This document shows positions 51,656-62,200 of a stretch of DNA of 64,000 nt, piece after piece (positions within the stretch are counted from its first letter, which is position 1; each line of letters starts with the position of its first letter). The DNA lies in assembly GCA_020744425.1 (NCBI GenBank), contig JAGMUV010000009.1, positions 1,116,001 through 1,180,000 on the forward strand, in the 5' to 3' direction. The stretch is from Dactylonectria macrodidyma. Its lineage: Eukaryota; Ascomycota; Sordariomycetes; Hypocreales; Nectriaceae. Made by a program: the position numbers and the translations under genes. The notes under the pieces were generated by a model, which saw only the letters and a program-made list of their open reading frames with translations, searched no databases and was not told where the DNA came from.

Positions 51656-52408
51656 TGTGAGCTGATGAGAGATCTCGCCCAAGGATGAGACAAATGAGAT
51701 GAAACAGAGGTCTCTGCCACCAAAAAGAAGGCCTTTCGGGGCAAAGAAAAAGTGATCATGAGCGGGGGTTAGCTGATCGATCAATCTACCTTGGCCTTAT
51801 GAATGATGCCCATAGAGCAATGTAGAACCAGCAAACAATTGGAGTATTGTCCCTACATTATGAAATAAAACTCCAAAATATATATACACCATTACTTGAA
51901 TGAGTCTACGAGCCTTATTGATATATTACTACTGGGACTTTAATAAAAAGAGTGAGTTGATGCTTCGTGGTGTGCGGCGGTTCTTTCCATCCATTGCCTG
52001 GGCGGGCCACCGACGAAGTATACTTGTAGGGACACTTGACTGTGGACCTCGAGGCTCAGATATATATCCACATTGCAAATCCCAGGATTTGAGCCATGCT
52101 ATTCTTCTGGTTTGGACCACTGCCTGTATGTAATTCTTTGCACGAGCCTCAAGGTCGCGCCTTAGGCGGGCGAGAGAGAGCCTGGTAGGCGCAGCTAGCG
52201 TAGGTATTGAGGGGTCACGGTGAACACTGAACAGGCTGCGTCCAGGGCAAATCGACACTCTCGGGTCCTTTCTTCGTGTCACACAATAATACTCCGTTCT
52301 GTTAAATCATCCGCCTACCTCTTGATTTATGACAGTGAGCTCAAATTTCCATCCCCGCCTGTATCCAGGCCATCCATCACTCATTGGAGCGTCCATAACG
52401 CCCTCACC
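51656..52408. other. Intergenic region upstream of the CorA-like gene
   Basis: 0.75 kb, AT-rich around 51,800-51,960. The CorA-like frame is open upstream to an ATG at 52220, so the true start may be there. Nothing else is supported. Confidence 0.45.
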
Positions 52409-54234
52409 ATGATCTGTGAACTGGCCTGGCCTGTGGCAACGCCACAAACGCAGGCTCGCAGCGAGGAGGCTGCCGAACATTTGGCACGCAACGCTTCTCG
52501 GCTCTTTTCGCAGAATGGATCTGTGGATTTCTGGGTTACTGAAGTTTTCGCGACCGGTATAGTACCTGCGACTTCGTATTTGGGATCATTCGGGTGCTAA
52601 TGTGTGTTTTGGTCGACAGGGACAGAGATGTACCAATTTGACAGCCAGCAGAAGGTCAAGGACCATCTTGCAAGTGTTCGCGAAATTAGCGATAAAGAAT
52701 CAGAGCAAGACACAGATGAACGACATCGCCCCCTAGCTCGCTACTAGTAAGTGTCTAGATCTGAGACCGAGTTGACCCTGTCTTTGACCGAACAACCCTC
52801 TTGTTAGCCTGCTCGAGCCAGGATACAGCTGGAGCGAACTTCCAATCACCTACAAAGCTGCCTTGGATCCTTTCTCAACATTCCACATCTTACCCGAGTT
52901 CTCCGAGTACCTAAGTGCATTTGGGCGGAAGAGCTTTCCGCGGGATGAGAGCTTCGCTAGCTTTGACTGTCGAGAAACCTTTGATGAGAACGGAGCCATG
53001 AATGCCTTTGGTATGTGACTTCAAATCACGAGCTAGAACCGTTCTGACCGCACAATTACTTCTAAAGAGTCATGTTACTTGCTCAAGTATATTGGGCTCC
53101 GGGAAGATGCCTCAAAGGGGACCAATCCATGGTCTATTCGCCACTCCCTCATATACCAAAAGGTGGACTTTAAGACATGCGAAACAAACCACATCCTTAT
53201 CAGGATACCCGAGACTATGGAAAATCGCCTAGGTGAGAGCGTTCTTAAGGATACAGAGTTGGCAAGCGATTTTGTGAAGAAATGGGCCCAACTTCACTCC
53301 ATGTCCTTTGGCAGCGTGGGGGACAATCTGCGGCAGTTCATCAACTATCTGGACGAGGAGGTAACCAGCATTGTGAGTATTCATCATTTCTACTGGTCTT
53401 GTGTTATAATTTACGTTCTAACATAGCTAGTTCGAGCGAATCGCCCTTGCGGGCGTGGAACCGGACATCCTCAACGAGTTTGACACCCCCCACAGCTCCG
53501 CAACAGACATGAAAACAATACACTACCTCGAGGACCAGGCTCAGCGGATTCTCACCCTTATCAATCTCAACATAGAGACAATGGGTTGCCTGATGCGGCA
53601 GGCGAAGCGGTTACGGGCCCGAGGGCGCTCGTCAGACCGTGGAATGCTCACCCAGTTCGAGGACCAGATGCAAAAGATCAAGCAAGACCACAGGTTCAGT
53701 CTTTTACATGTTTCCGCTATAATCAAGAGGTCTAGGAGTGTGTCTGAGCAGGTAGGCAGAATGCCGGCATGGCACTGACGCCAGGATAAATGCTGACGCA
53801 TAGAACTGACAGCTTCGTGACACCATCGCTTTACGAAACAGCGAAATAAATAAGAAGCAGACGGAGATGGCCACTGGACACACCAAAGCCATATTCAACC
53901 TATCAAAGATATCCAGTCAAGAAGCCCAGGTCGTCAAGACGTTGACTGGATTGGCGCTGATCTTCGTGCCGGCCTCTTACGTCGCAGTAAGCCCATCCCA
54001 TTCGAGCATTCCAAGACAGAGAGGTTTTAACTCGATTTCAAGGACTTCCTACAGATGGGCTACGTGTCGCCAGCGGGGGGTGGAAAAGCGGGGTGGTCGG
54101 CAGAGCCTGGTCTGAAGATATACGCGACACTAGCAATTCCGCTGATAGCAGTCACAATGCTGATTTATGCGGCTGTTGAATGGCGGAATCGGCAGCAACA
54201 GAATGCAGAGAAGCGCGATGGAAGCATGGCATAA
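52409..54234 (+). CDS. CorA-like two-TM protein of fungal type
   Basis: Seven exons give 489 residues: 52409-52556, 52620-52746, 52808-53010, 53068-53372, 53431-53751, 53813-53986 and 54043-54234. The cytosolic part has helical segments leading to a long stalk helix (about 300-410). Two C-terminal TM helices follow: TLTGLALIFVPASYVADFLQ, joined across the last intron, and YATLAIPLIAVTMLIYAAVE. This is the layout of the CorA-like transporter domain found in many fungal proteins. The GMN signature that CorA Mg2+ channels carry at the end of TM1 is missing, so ion transport should not be assumed. The ATG at 52409 was chosen because the sequence before it looks untranslated, but an in-frame ATG at 52220 would add 63 residues. 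It is convergent with the kinase gene, 136 bases away. Confidence 0.78.
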
Positions 54235-54370
54235 TCCTCACATTATAAACTAATATACGCAGCCAGTCGCTTTCTGAAATGACATGATCATGGACTCATC
54301 AATCCCTCCACTCAGATCGCACAGCCCTCTTGAATAACTCTAAATCTGTTCACATATTAGCCTCGCAATC

Positions 54371-57300
54371 TCAGGTCATCTGAAGGGTAATCTTACCTCG
54401 AGGGTCCGGCAAGCGTATCCAAGCCCTGTCCATCTTCATGCGCTCGTCTCCCCATTGAAGCAATAGTTCCTCTAACGGAATGTTTGGGGCGGCGAAGTCT
54501 GATTCCTCAATCTCCCAGGGAATGTCGGCGTCTATTGGGGCGATGCTGAATTTTCTATGCCCGTCTCTCGTATTCCTCGTGATCATGATGGTGCAGTCTG
54601 GCTCTAAGCTGAACACTTTGTCGCCTGTATTCACTACGGCGAACCGAGCTGTGAGTCAACGCCAGCAATAATGATTGGGGATATACTTACAGGGCAACAC
54701 CTTGAGAGACCTATTACTACCATATACCGCCATGGCGACGAATTTGGCCTGGCTGGGGGTGTTGCTTGAATAGGTGGAAGAAACACTCGGGCGGCGAAGA
54801 CTATCGGCTGCGGAATTCGTATTCTGAATCTCATTCTGTGGGTAATAATTCGGTGCACTCTCTGCCCAGAACTGAATTTGTGGTCTGTCCGTGCTCCATC
54901 TTCTACCTGGCTTGAAAACCGAACTCGGCCGTTCAATCCAAGTTATACTCTGAGCCAGTACGGTTCTGTACCATTAGCCCAACTCATATAACGGTTTAGT
55001 GAGCAGAACTTACTCTCCGAAGTCAGGAATGACTTTATGGTGGAGGACAGCACCCTGAAACGCCTCAACTTCTAAACAGAGTTAGTTATCTCCCATCTCC
55101 CATCCATAAGCATGGGCCCAAAGCCCCAAAACTGACCTCTTCTTGACTTGAACCCAATCGTGATGACGACGTCATTACCACCGCCAATTCGCTTGACATG
55201 ATCGAATAAAGTGCACTGGTGTCCACTCCTCAGATCCTCTTGGTAGATATATTTTGGGGCAAGTTGCGCATAAGCAGTATCAACTGAGAATTAGAGTCAG
55301 TGCTGACCCTTTGAGCTTTAGCAGCCCAGATTCCCACTTACTGGTGTATCCGCGCACAGTTGGCTGTTTGCCTTCTTTCTCAACTCCCCACTTGAGAATG
55401 AATTGTGCCGGCATTTCCCGTGGCCTCTCCCCCATGGGTTTGTATAACATGGTGGGTTGGTACAATAGTTGAATTCGGCAATTTACAAGAGACTCAATAA
55501 TGCCTTGGTTTGGATGCTGTACTTTTAAGCTCGCTATTTGCCTGCTCATCGTTTTCAAGTTAGACAGTATCGAAAACAAGGGGGTCACGTATACTTTACA
55601 TGTCCAAGAATGATGCCACCTTGTTGTCGTCATCAAGCCACCCTATTTCTCTGAATCCTGATATATCACCCGCATCGAATTTCTTTGTCTTGATAGATGT
55701 GCGCAACTCATCGCCGCGCTGTCGACAAGCATCTTGATAAACGGTTTTGGCTCTTTCCAGCCTCTTTGAAACAGCTCCGGAGTGTGGCCTCAAGCTCTTG
55801 TTATGAGAAAACATTTCTCGTAACAGCTTGCACATTTCGATGACATATTGATCATGGATCTCATCTTTCGGGGTAGTGTTGAGGAATTTTTGTTCGATAA
55901 AACGAATCTTTTGATGGACACAAGCTTTCACATCAAGGTCGCCGAAAAAGACGAGCTTGGGTGTCTCTTTATTCAGGCTCTCATCGAACTCATGTAGATC
56001 ACTCGACTCTGTCCCACGTTTTAGTGGCTGGTCTAGGAGAAATATCAGAACCTCGAGCATGATACAGGCTAGTGACCAGACGTCGTAGTTTAAGAAGACC
56101 TGGATATCACTTGGCTCATCACTATGGGCGAGTTGGGCATCTCTGGGGCTTATCCGTGATTCGGGAGCGTTATACTTTGGATCTCCCTGATTCAGTGATG
56201 TTGATATCATCTCATCTTTTTCAAAGATCTCGATGACGGCTTGGCCGAAGTCGGTGATTTTGAGTTTCCTGTCTGCTGTGACAAGAATGTTGTCAGGTTT
56301 CAAATCAAAATGGAAGCCTATCACCTTGTCCTCGTTTTCTGGGAAAGGGCTCGGTATTTCCGTGTGAATGGCCTTCAGAGCATCGGCTACGCCAACCATT
56401 TGATCCCAGAGCCAGTGGCCAGGAAGACGAAGTGTACCATGAGGCAGCTGGTCTTGAAATTGTCCTTGCCTAAGAACTGCGTAGAGGCTGGTTTGAACCC
56501 GTGGGAAGACGAAATGGATACTCTCTCGCCAGTGGTAAAGAGCCATCAGGGTGATGATGTTTTCTGACCCTTTACCGTTGATCCGAGAAACAAGTGAAAG
56601 AATCTCCGATTCCATCGTGTAGTCACGACTGGTCTTGAGGACTTTTCTCGCAAAGTGATACTAGTGGTTTCATCATCAGGGCTAAAGTTACAGTATGATT
56701 TGATGGACCAGACTACACATACCTTTCTCGCAAGGCCCTGGCCTGTGATGGAGCTAGGATATGCCTCCATCCTGGATGCGACCGTAGTGTCCACATACTC
56801 GCGTCGGATCTCAAAGTATGTGAGAGTCCCGAATTGTCCTTGACGTGCAGCCTTGAGTTCGTTCTCAAAAGGAAAGCGTTCAAAGTTGACCAAATGCTTA
56901 GGGGGGACGATGCCGGATGTATCTATCTTGAAGATGAACGGGCTGAACATCTTCAAGGCACGCTCGTACGCGGACTTGAATAAGTTTCGTTCCAGGTCAC
57001 CTGGTAGTAGCCTCTTGAGTGAAGCAACCTCTGAAAGCTGTACCTGAGAGTGTGTCTCAGTGCCCAAAATGTCGAGCCAGGTGTAGATGAAATGGAGTTT
57101 CCCTAGGTAGATCATGGTGGGTATAAGCAGCCAGGCGGCAGGCTTCTCGTCCATATACGCTGAGTATCGCTCTTTGTCGGTAGGAGTTCCTCGCTCAGCT
57201 TTGCACTCGTCACATGAGCATTCCATGAGATGTTTGATGATATGTGTCTTTCTAAAATGTTTTCTGAGTTTTTGCAGAGAAAAGAAGGTCTTGTCACCTC

Positions 57301-57433
57301 GATCCTCCACCAGCTCGAAGAGCTTGTCTGCATCCTCTTCAATGGGTGGATAAGCACATTGTATCACTTTGTAGACGTGTTCTCGACTCCTACAGTCTCG
57401 GGAGATGGGACTGAGGAGGCGATAGTGATCCAT
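54371..57433 (-). CDS. Protein kinase-domain protein with novel N- and C-terminal regions, 905 aa
   Basis: Seven exons: 57433-56723, 56660-55600, 55544-55342, 55284-55137, 55071-55014, 54965-54691 and 54633-54371. The start is the ATG of MDHYRLLSPISRDC. Residues 1-195 have no recognised domain but include a CSCDEC pair. The kinase domain follows: GQFGTLTYFE glycine-loop region (199), FARKVLK with Lys243, helix-C Glu in ESEIL, HFDLKPDN with Asp356, DFGQA (374-376), YNAPESRI and DVWSLACIMLEVLIFL. Catalytic residues are present, so it should be active. The HRD arginine is replaced by Phe (HFD), so activation-loop phosphorylation may not be needed. About 300 C-terminal residues (after 590) match nothing I know. 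Many fungi have families of such kinase-domain proteins of unknown role. The short exons 3-6 rest on consensus and frame only. Confidence 0.75.
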
Positions 57434-57912
57434 GGCTGCATGAGGCGAGTTGAGTTGGGGAGAATTGCGGCTGAAAAAGGAGTGGGCAGGGAAGATCCCC
57501 GCTTCACCGTTGGAGACTTGATCGACTCGTGAGGAAACGATGTGGAGTAAGAGAGGTGGGAGGCTGTCCGCACGGCGATGGAAGCCTTTTGCCTCCTCCA
57601 CGGGAATCAGGCCATCCGCGCAGCGACGATGGCGAAGTGAAGCAGTGAAGAAAGAGTCATGCCAGCGCGAAGCGTTGCAGCCTTGTTTTTGCTGAGCTGA
57701 AATGGAAAAAAGGCGCTGTGGCTTAGGTTGTCAGCTCGATAAGGCGACGAGGCGATCAGGTGCGTCTGGCATCTTAGTCAGCAGACTTCTTCAAGTCGGG
57801 CACCTGTGGCTGAACAGATGAAGCGTTCATTGACAGAGAAAAAAGACCCTGAGCCCTGTATTTGGTTAGCCAGATGAGCTGTGGAGATAGAATCTCTACT
57901 ATCACATTCTCA

Positions 57913-58681
57913 CTAATATCCTTCAGACAGAAAGTTTTTTTGGGAGTCAGTCACATCCAGGTTTGCGACCAATCTGCCACGCGGCTTCTCTGAAGACGTT
58001 TCCTTGAAAAATTCCAAGATAATGACTATATCAACGAGAGGTGGAGGTGTTTTCTCAATGTCTTGTGGTCTAGGGGCTTGTCCCTGAGGATTCACACGTC
58101 ATATAGTCGCCGGTTTTCCCCTGTCATAGCATCTTCCACTTTCTAAGCAAGTGCAGTGTCTTAGAAATACATGCAAATGAGTGACAAGAAAAAGAACCAA
58201 GCTAGGCCATCTAAATCTCACTTTGAACTGGGGCTTGAAGCGTAGGTGTACGCGGTTGCCAGTCGAGTCCTCAAGTACTGTGTTCTTGCGCTTTCGGTTC
58301 CAGGGTGACTTCCATCATTTATAGAGGGCCGTGGTTTCGGGTCTTCGGGAAATTGGGCTTACGAGTGGTCGGTGACGGGGGTCTAAGTCGCCGTGATAGG
58401 TGGGCTCGAGGACATCGGTCGAAGACTGGTAGGCCGCGCAGGTTCAATATCATAGATACTTTACACTAAGGTAGTGAAGATCCGCGGATCGCAAGTGCAG
58501 ATTCTGACACCGCTGTACTGATCATGTGCAGAATGCCTTTCAAGTTTACAAAAGCAAGCTCGGCCTTTCCAGTAGAGGTAATAGGCGATGCCCCGTCTTG
58601 AGGGTCCAAATACGAAAGAACCCGCTCACATGATTCAACAATGTAGCAATACTTTATACGGCAAGAACTCGACAACTTCAA
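57913..58681 (-). pseudogene. Possible gene relic or unrecognised gene (low support)
   Basis: Two minus-strand frames have protein-like composition. One ends at 58466 (about 70 codons, with KAELAFVNLKGILHM); one spans 58095-57913 (60 codons, with DIVIILEFFKETSSEKPRG). Upstream of 58681 coding-like stretches continue in different frames with stops between them. I find no consistent splice path that joins the pieces and recognise no family. A decayed gene is one reading, chance another. Confidence 0.2.
58481..58488. promoter_or_regulatory. PDRE-consensus octamer TCCGCGGA
   Basis: A perfect palindromic match to the yeast pleiotropic drug response element TCCGYGGA, 793 bases before the PDR transporter start. 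Its use in this organism is not shown. Confidence 0.4.
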
Positions 58682-59044
58682 ATTCAGTTGTCTTGGATGA
58701 TGAACAGAGGTTGGCGAGAATCAACTACAGCGGAAAGTCGCTTGTAGTCGGACAAGAGGGATCTCAATTCCCTGCGTTGTCGTCATCTCCACCGAGCGAG
58801 TGACTGCTGAATTGGCTGTCCGCCTCGTCAGTAGCGAGTTGCCGAGAGAGCGACGGAGATTTCATCAAATCCCGGCGCTCCGGTGGCTCGGAAGGATTCA
58901 ATGTCTGACATTACGGGGTCTGACTGAACATTTCAACAATGATGAACCTGTTGTAAGTGGCTTGCCCACTTAGCACCCACGGTATTCGCCGTTGTGCCCA
59001 CAATATCCACCCGACTCGTTCACCTTACTGGTTCGCGGGCCCTA

Positions 59045-59082
59045 TTCGTCCTCGGACATCTTTTTCGTCCACGGACATCTTT
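59045..59082. promoter_or_regulatory. 19-bp direct repeat with PDRE-like octamers
   Basis: Two adjacent copies of TTCGTCCNCGGACATCTTT differ at one base. The second contains TCCACGGA (59068-59075), which on the other strand is TCCGTGGA, a perfect PDRE. The first contains TCCTCGGA (59049-59056), one mismatch. They lie about 200-235 bases before the PDR transporter ATG. Confidence 0.5.
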
Positions 59083-59281
59083 TGTTAGTGAGATTGGAGT
59101 ATCAAAGACTTACACGGATGTCGGGGAGTCGGCATTTTAGGACCCCGACGTTTACTTGAAATGACGACGAACGAGTGTCTGTATAAGATATCTACACGTT
59201 TCCCTCTTTTCGATCGATATCTAGAAATGAGCAGGGTTTTTAGCTTTGATTTATTCAACACCACGGTCTGCCTCAATCGCA

Positions 59282-62200
59282 ATGGCTACAGACACGAGGT
59301 TGAGTGCCGAAGGCCAAAGGCCAACATCGGACGTCATCGAAGACGAAGAACTCAACACATTGGCTCGCATTGCGACAGATTTGCAATCACGAGGAGTCTC
59401 CTTCCCTAATACCAGTTCAGATCCCCGGCTCGATCCCGCAAGCCCTGAGTTCGACCACTATGTCTGGGCGCAAGCGGCCATGTCGTCCATGAACCAGGCG
59501 GGCATCACGCCTCAAGAGCAAGGCGTCGTCTTCTCCAATCTCGTCGTCTCCGGCTCGGGCGCATCTCTGCAGTTTCAGGAGACGGTAACTTCAACCTTTA
59601 CAAATCTCTTCCGCCGGGTCTTTTCTAGGACGCCAGTCACTCGACGACAGATCCTCCGCCGATTCGATGGACTGCTGGAGGGAGGTGAACTGCTACTTGT
59701 CTTGGGCCGCCCCGGCAGCGGTTGCACGACGCTGCTCAAAACGCTTTGCGGCCACCTTGGAGGTCTCGCACTTGATCCTGAGAGTGATATCCAATACCGC
59801 GGCATTGGCTACGAGGAGATGGCAAAACGATATCGAGGCGATGTCGCCTACAACCAAGAAGTCGACGAGCACTTCCCGCACCTGACTGTGGGCGAGACAC
59901 TCTCCTTCGCCGCTTCAGCACGAGTTCCCCAACAGCGTGCGGGCTCCCAAACACGATCGGAGTTTGTAGAGACGACGGTCAGTGTCATCATGGCCGTCTT
60001 TGGGTTGTCACGCACGCGCAACACGAAAGTCGGGGACGACTTCGTGCGAGGCGTCAGCGGCGGCGAACGCAAGCGAGTCAGCATTGCCGAGATGTTTCTC
60101 TCCAGAGTCCGAATCGGAGCCTGGGATAACAGTACGCGCGGGCTCGACTCGGCCTCGGCCCTGCAATTTTCCAAGTCGCTTCGCCTCTCGGCCGACTTGG
60201 GCAGATCTTGCCACGCCGTGGCTGCGTACCAGTCCTCGCAGTCCATGTACGGATTGTTCGACAAGGTCGTTGTATTATACGAGGGCCACCAGATCTACTA
60301 TGGTGCTTGCGATCGTGCCGTATCTTTCTTTGAAGAAATGGGCTGGAGAAAGGATCCTAAACAAGTTGCTCCAGATTTCCTGACGGCCATCACGAACCCG
60401 AATGAGCGTTGGGCGCGTGCCGGCATGGAAGAGAAAGTCCCTCGGACTGCGGCCGAGTTTGCAGAGTATTGGAAGAAAAGCAGCGAATACCGCGAGCTCA
60501 CAACCAGTATAGAGGCATTCAAGAACGAACACCCCGTCGGCAACCAAGACGCCCAAGAGTTCAGGTCACATCATGAAGCTCAGCAAGCCAGACACACTCG
60601 AGCGTCCAGCCCATATCTTCTATCGGTCCCCATGCAGATCCGTCTCTGTATGCAGAGGGCGTACCAGCGGCTGCGAAACGACCTGCCCACAGCCATGTCG
60701 ACTGTGGTAGTTCAGGTCATCATGTCGCTCATCATCGGGTCCATCTTCTACAACTCGCCTAACACCAGCAACGCCTTCTTCCAGAAAGGAGCTGTCCTCT
60801 TCTTCGCCGTCCTTATGAACGCGCTCATCACCATGAACGAGATCCTTCAGATCTACAGCCAGCGGCCCATCGTGGAGAAGCAAGCGCGGTACGCATTCGT
60901 GCACCCATTCACCGAGGCCCTCGCAAGCGTCATCATCGACTTGCCCATCAAGCTCATCCGCTGCTCCATGTTCAGCATCATCCTCTACTTCATGGTCAAC
61001 CTGCGTCGGGAGCCGGCCCAGTTCTTCATATTCTACATGTTCCTCGTGACTGCGATCCTTACCATGTCGGGCATATTCCGGAGCCTCGGCGCCGTCACCA
61101 AGACGTCGGGCCAAGCTATGGGGCTGGCTGGCATCATGGTGCTGTGTATTGTCGTTTATACCGGCTTCGCGCTGCCTGTGGCCTCGATGCATCCTTGGTT
61201 GTCGTGGATCCGATGGATCAATCCGGTCTTCTATACTTTCGAAGCTTTGGTCAGCAATGAGTTCCACGGGCGGGAGTTTGGTTGCGCCTCGTTCATTCCC
61301 CCCTACGGCACTGGCGATGCATTCATCTGCTCGGCTGTGGGCTCTATCCCTGGGCAGCTATCCATCTCGGGTGATCGATTCATCGAGATCAATTATAAGT
61401 ACAGTTACTCTCACCTCTGGCGCAACTACGGCATTCTTGTCGCATTCCTTATATTCTTTCACGTTGTCTACCTCGTCGCCACCGAGATGAACCAAGGCAG
61501 ACAATCGAAGGCCGAAGCATTAGTGTTTCGGCGCGGCCATGCTCCCAAACACCTGCAGCATGACGTCGAAGCATCCTCGACTACCCCGACAATTGCAGCC
61601 AGCGATCGAAAGCTGCGTTTGCCTCAGCAGAAAGACGTGCTCATGTGGAGAGGTCTCAACTATGACATCCCTGTCGACAAAGGCACCAGACGACTACTGG
61701 ACGACGTCAACGGTTGGGTAAAGCCAGGCACACTGACAGCGCTGATGGGAGTCTCAGGGGCCGGCAAGACTACCCTCTTGGATGTCCTTGCGCAAAGAGT
61801 CTCTATTGGCGTTGTCACCGGCGACATCATGATCAGCGGAAAAGTACCAACCTCGAGCTTCCCAAGGAGAACTGGCTACGTCCAGCAGCAGGACCTGCAT
61901 CTTGAGACCACCACCGTCCGTGAGGCTCTTCGCTTCAGCGCGGCACTGCGTCAACCACGGTTGACCACGGAGGAAGATCGGCACCAGTACGTCGAAGAAG
62001 TCATCAACATACTAGGGATGGAGGACTTTGCAGAAGCCGTAGTCGGTTCGCTCGGCGAGGGTCTCAACGTAGAACAGAGGAAGCTTCTTAGCATTGGTGT
62101 AGAGCTTGCAGCTAAGCCTTCGCTACTTGTCTTCCTAGATGAGCCGACAAGCGGGCTCGATTCTCAGAGCTCATGGGTTATCTGTACCTTGCTTCGAGAC

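Larger units (their letters stand above)
57434..59281. other. Divergent intergenic region kinase gene / PDR transporter
   Basis: 1.85 kb. The half nearest the transporter holds PDRE-like sites and a 19-bp direct repeat, listed separately. The central part has minus-strand frames that look coding but broken (57913-58681), also listed separately. Confidence 0.5.
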
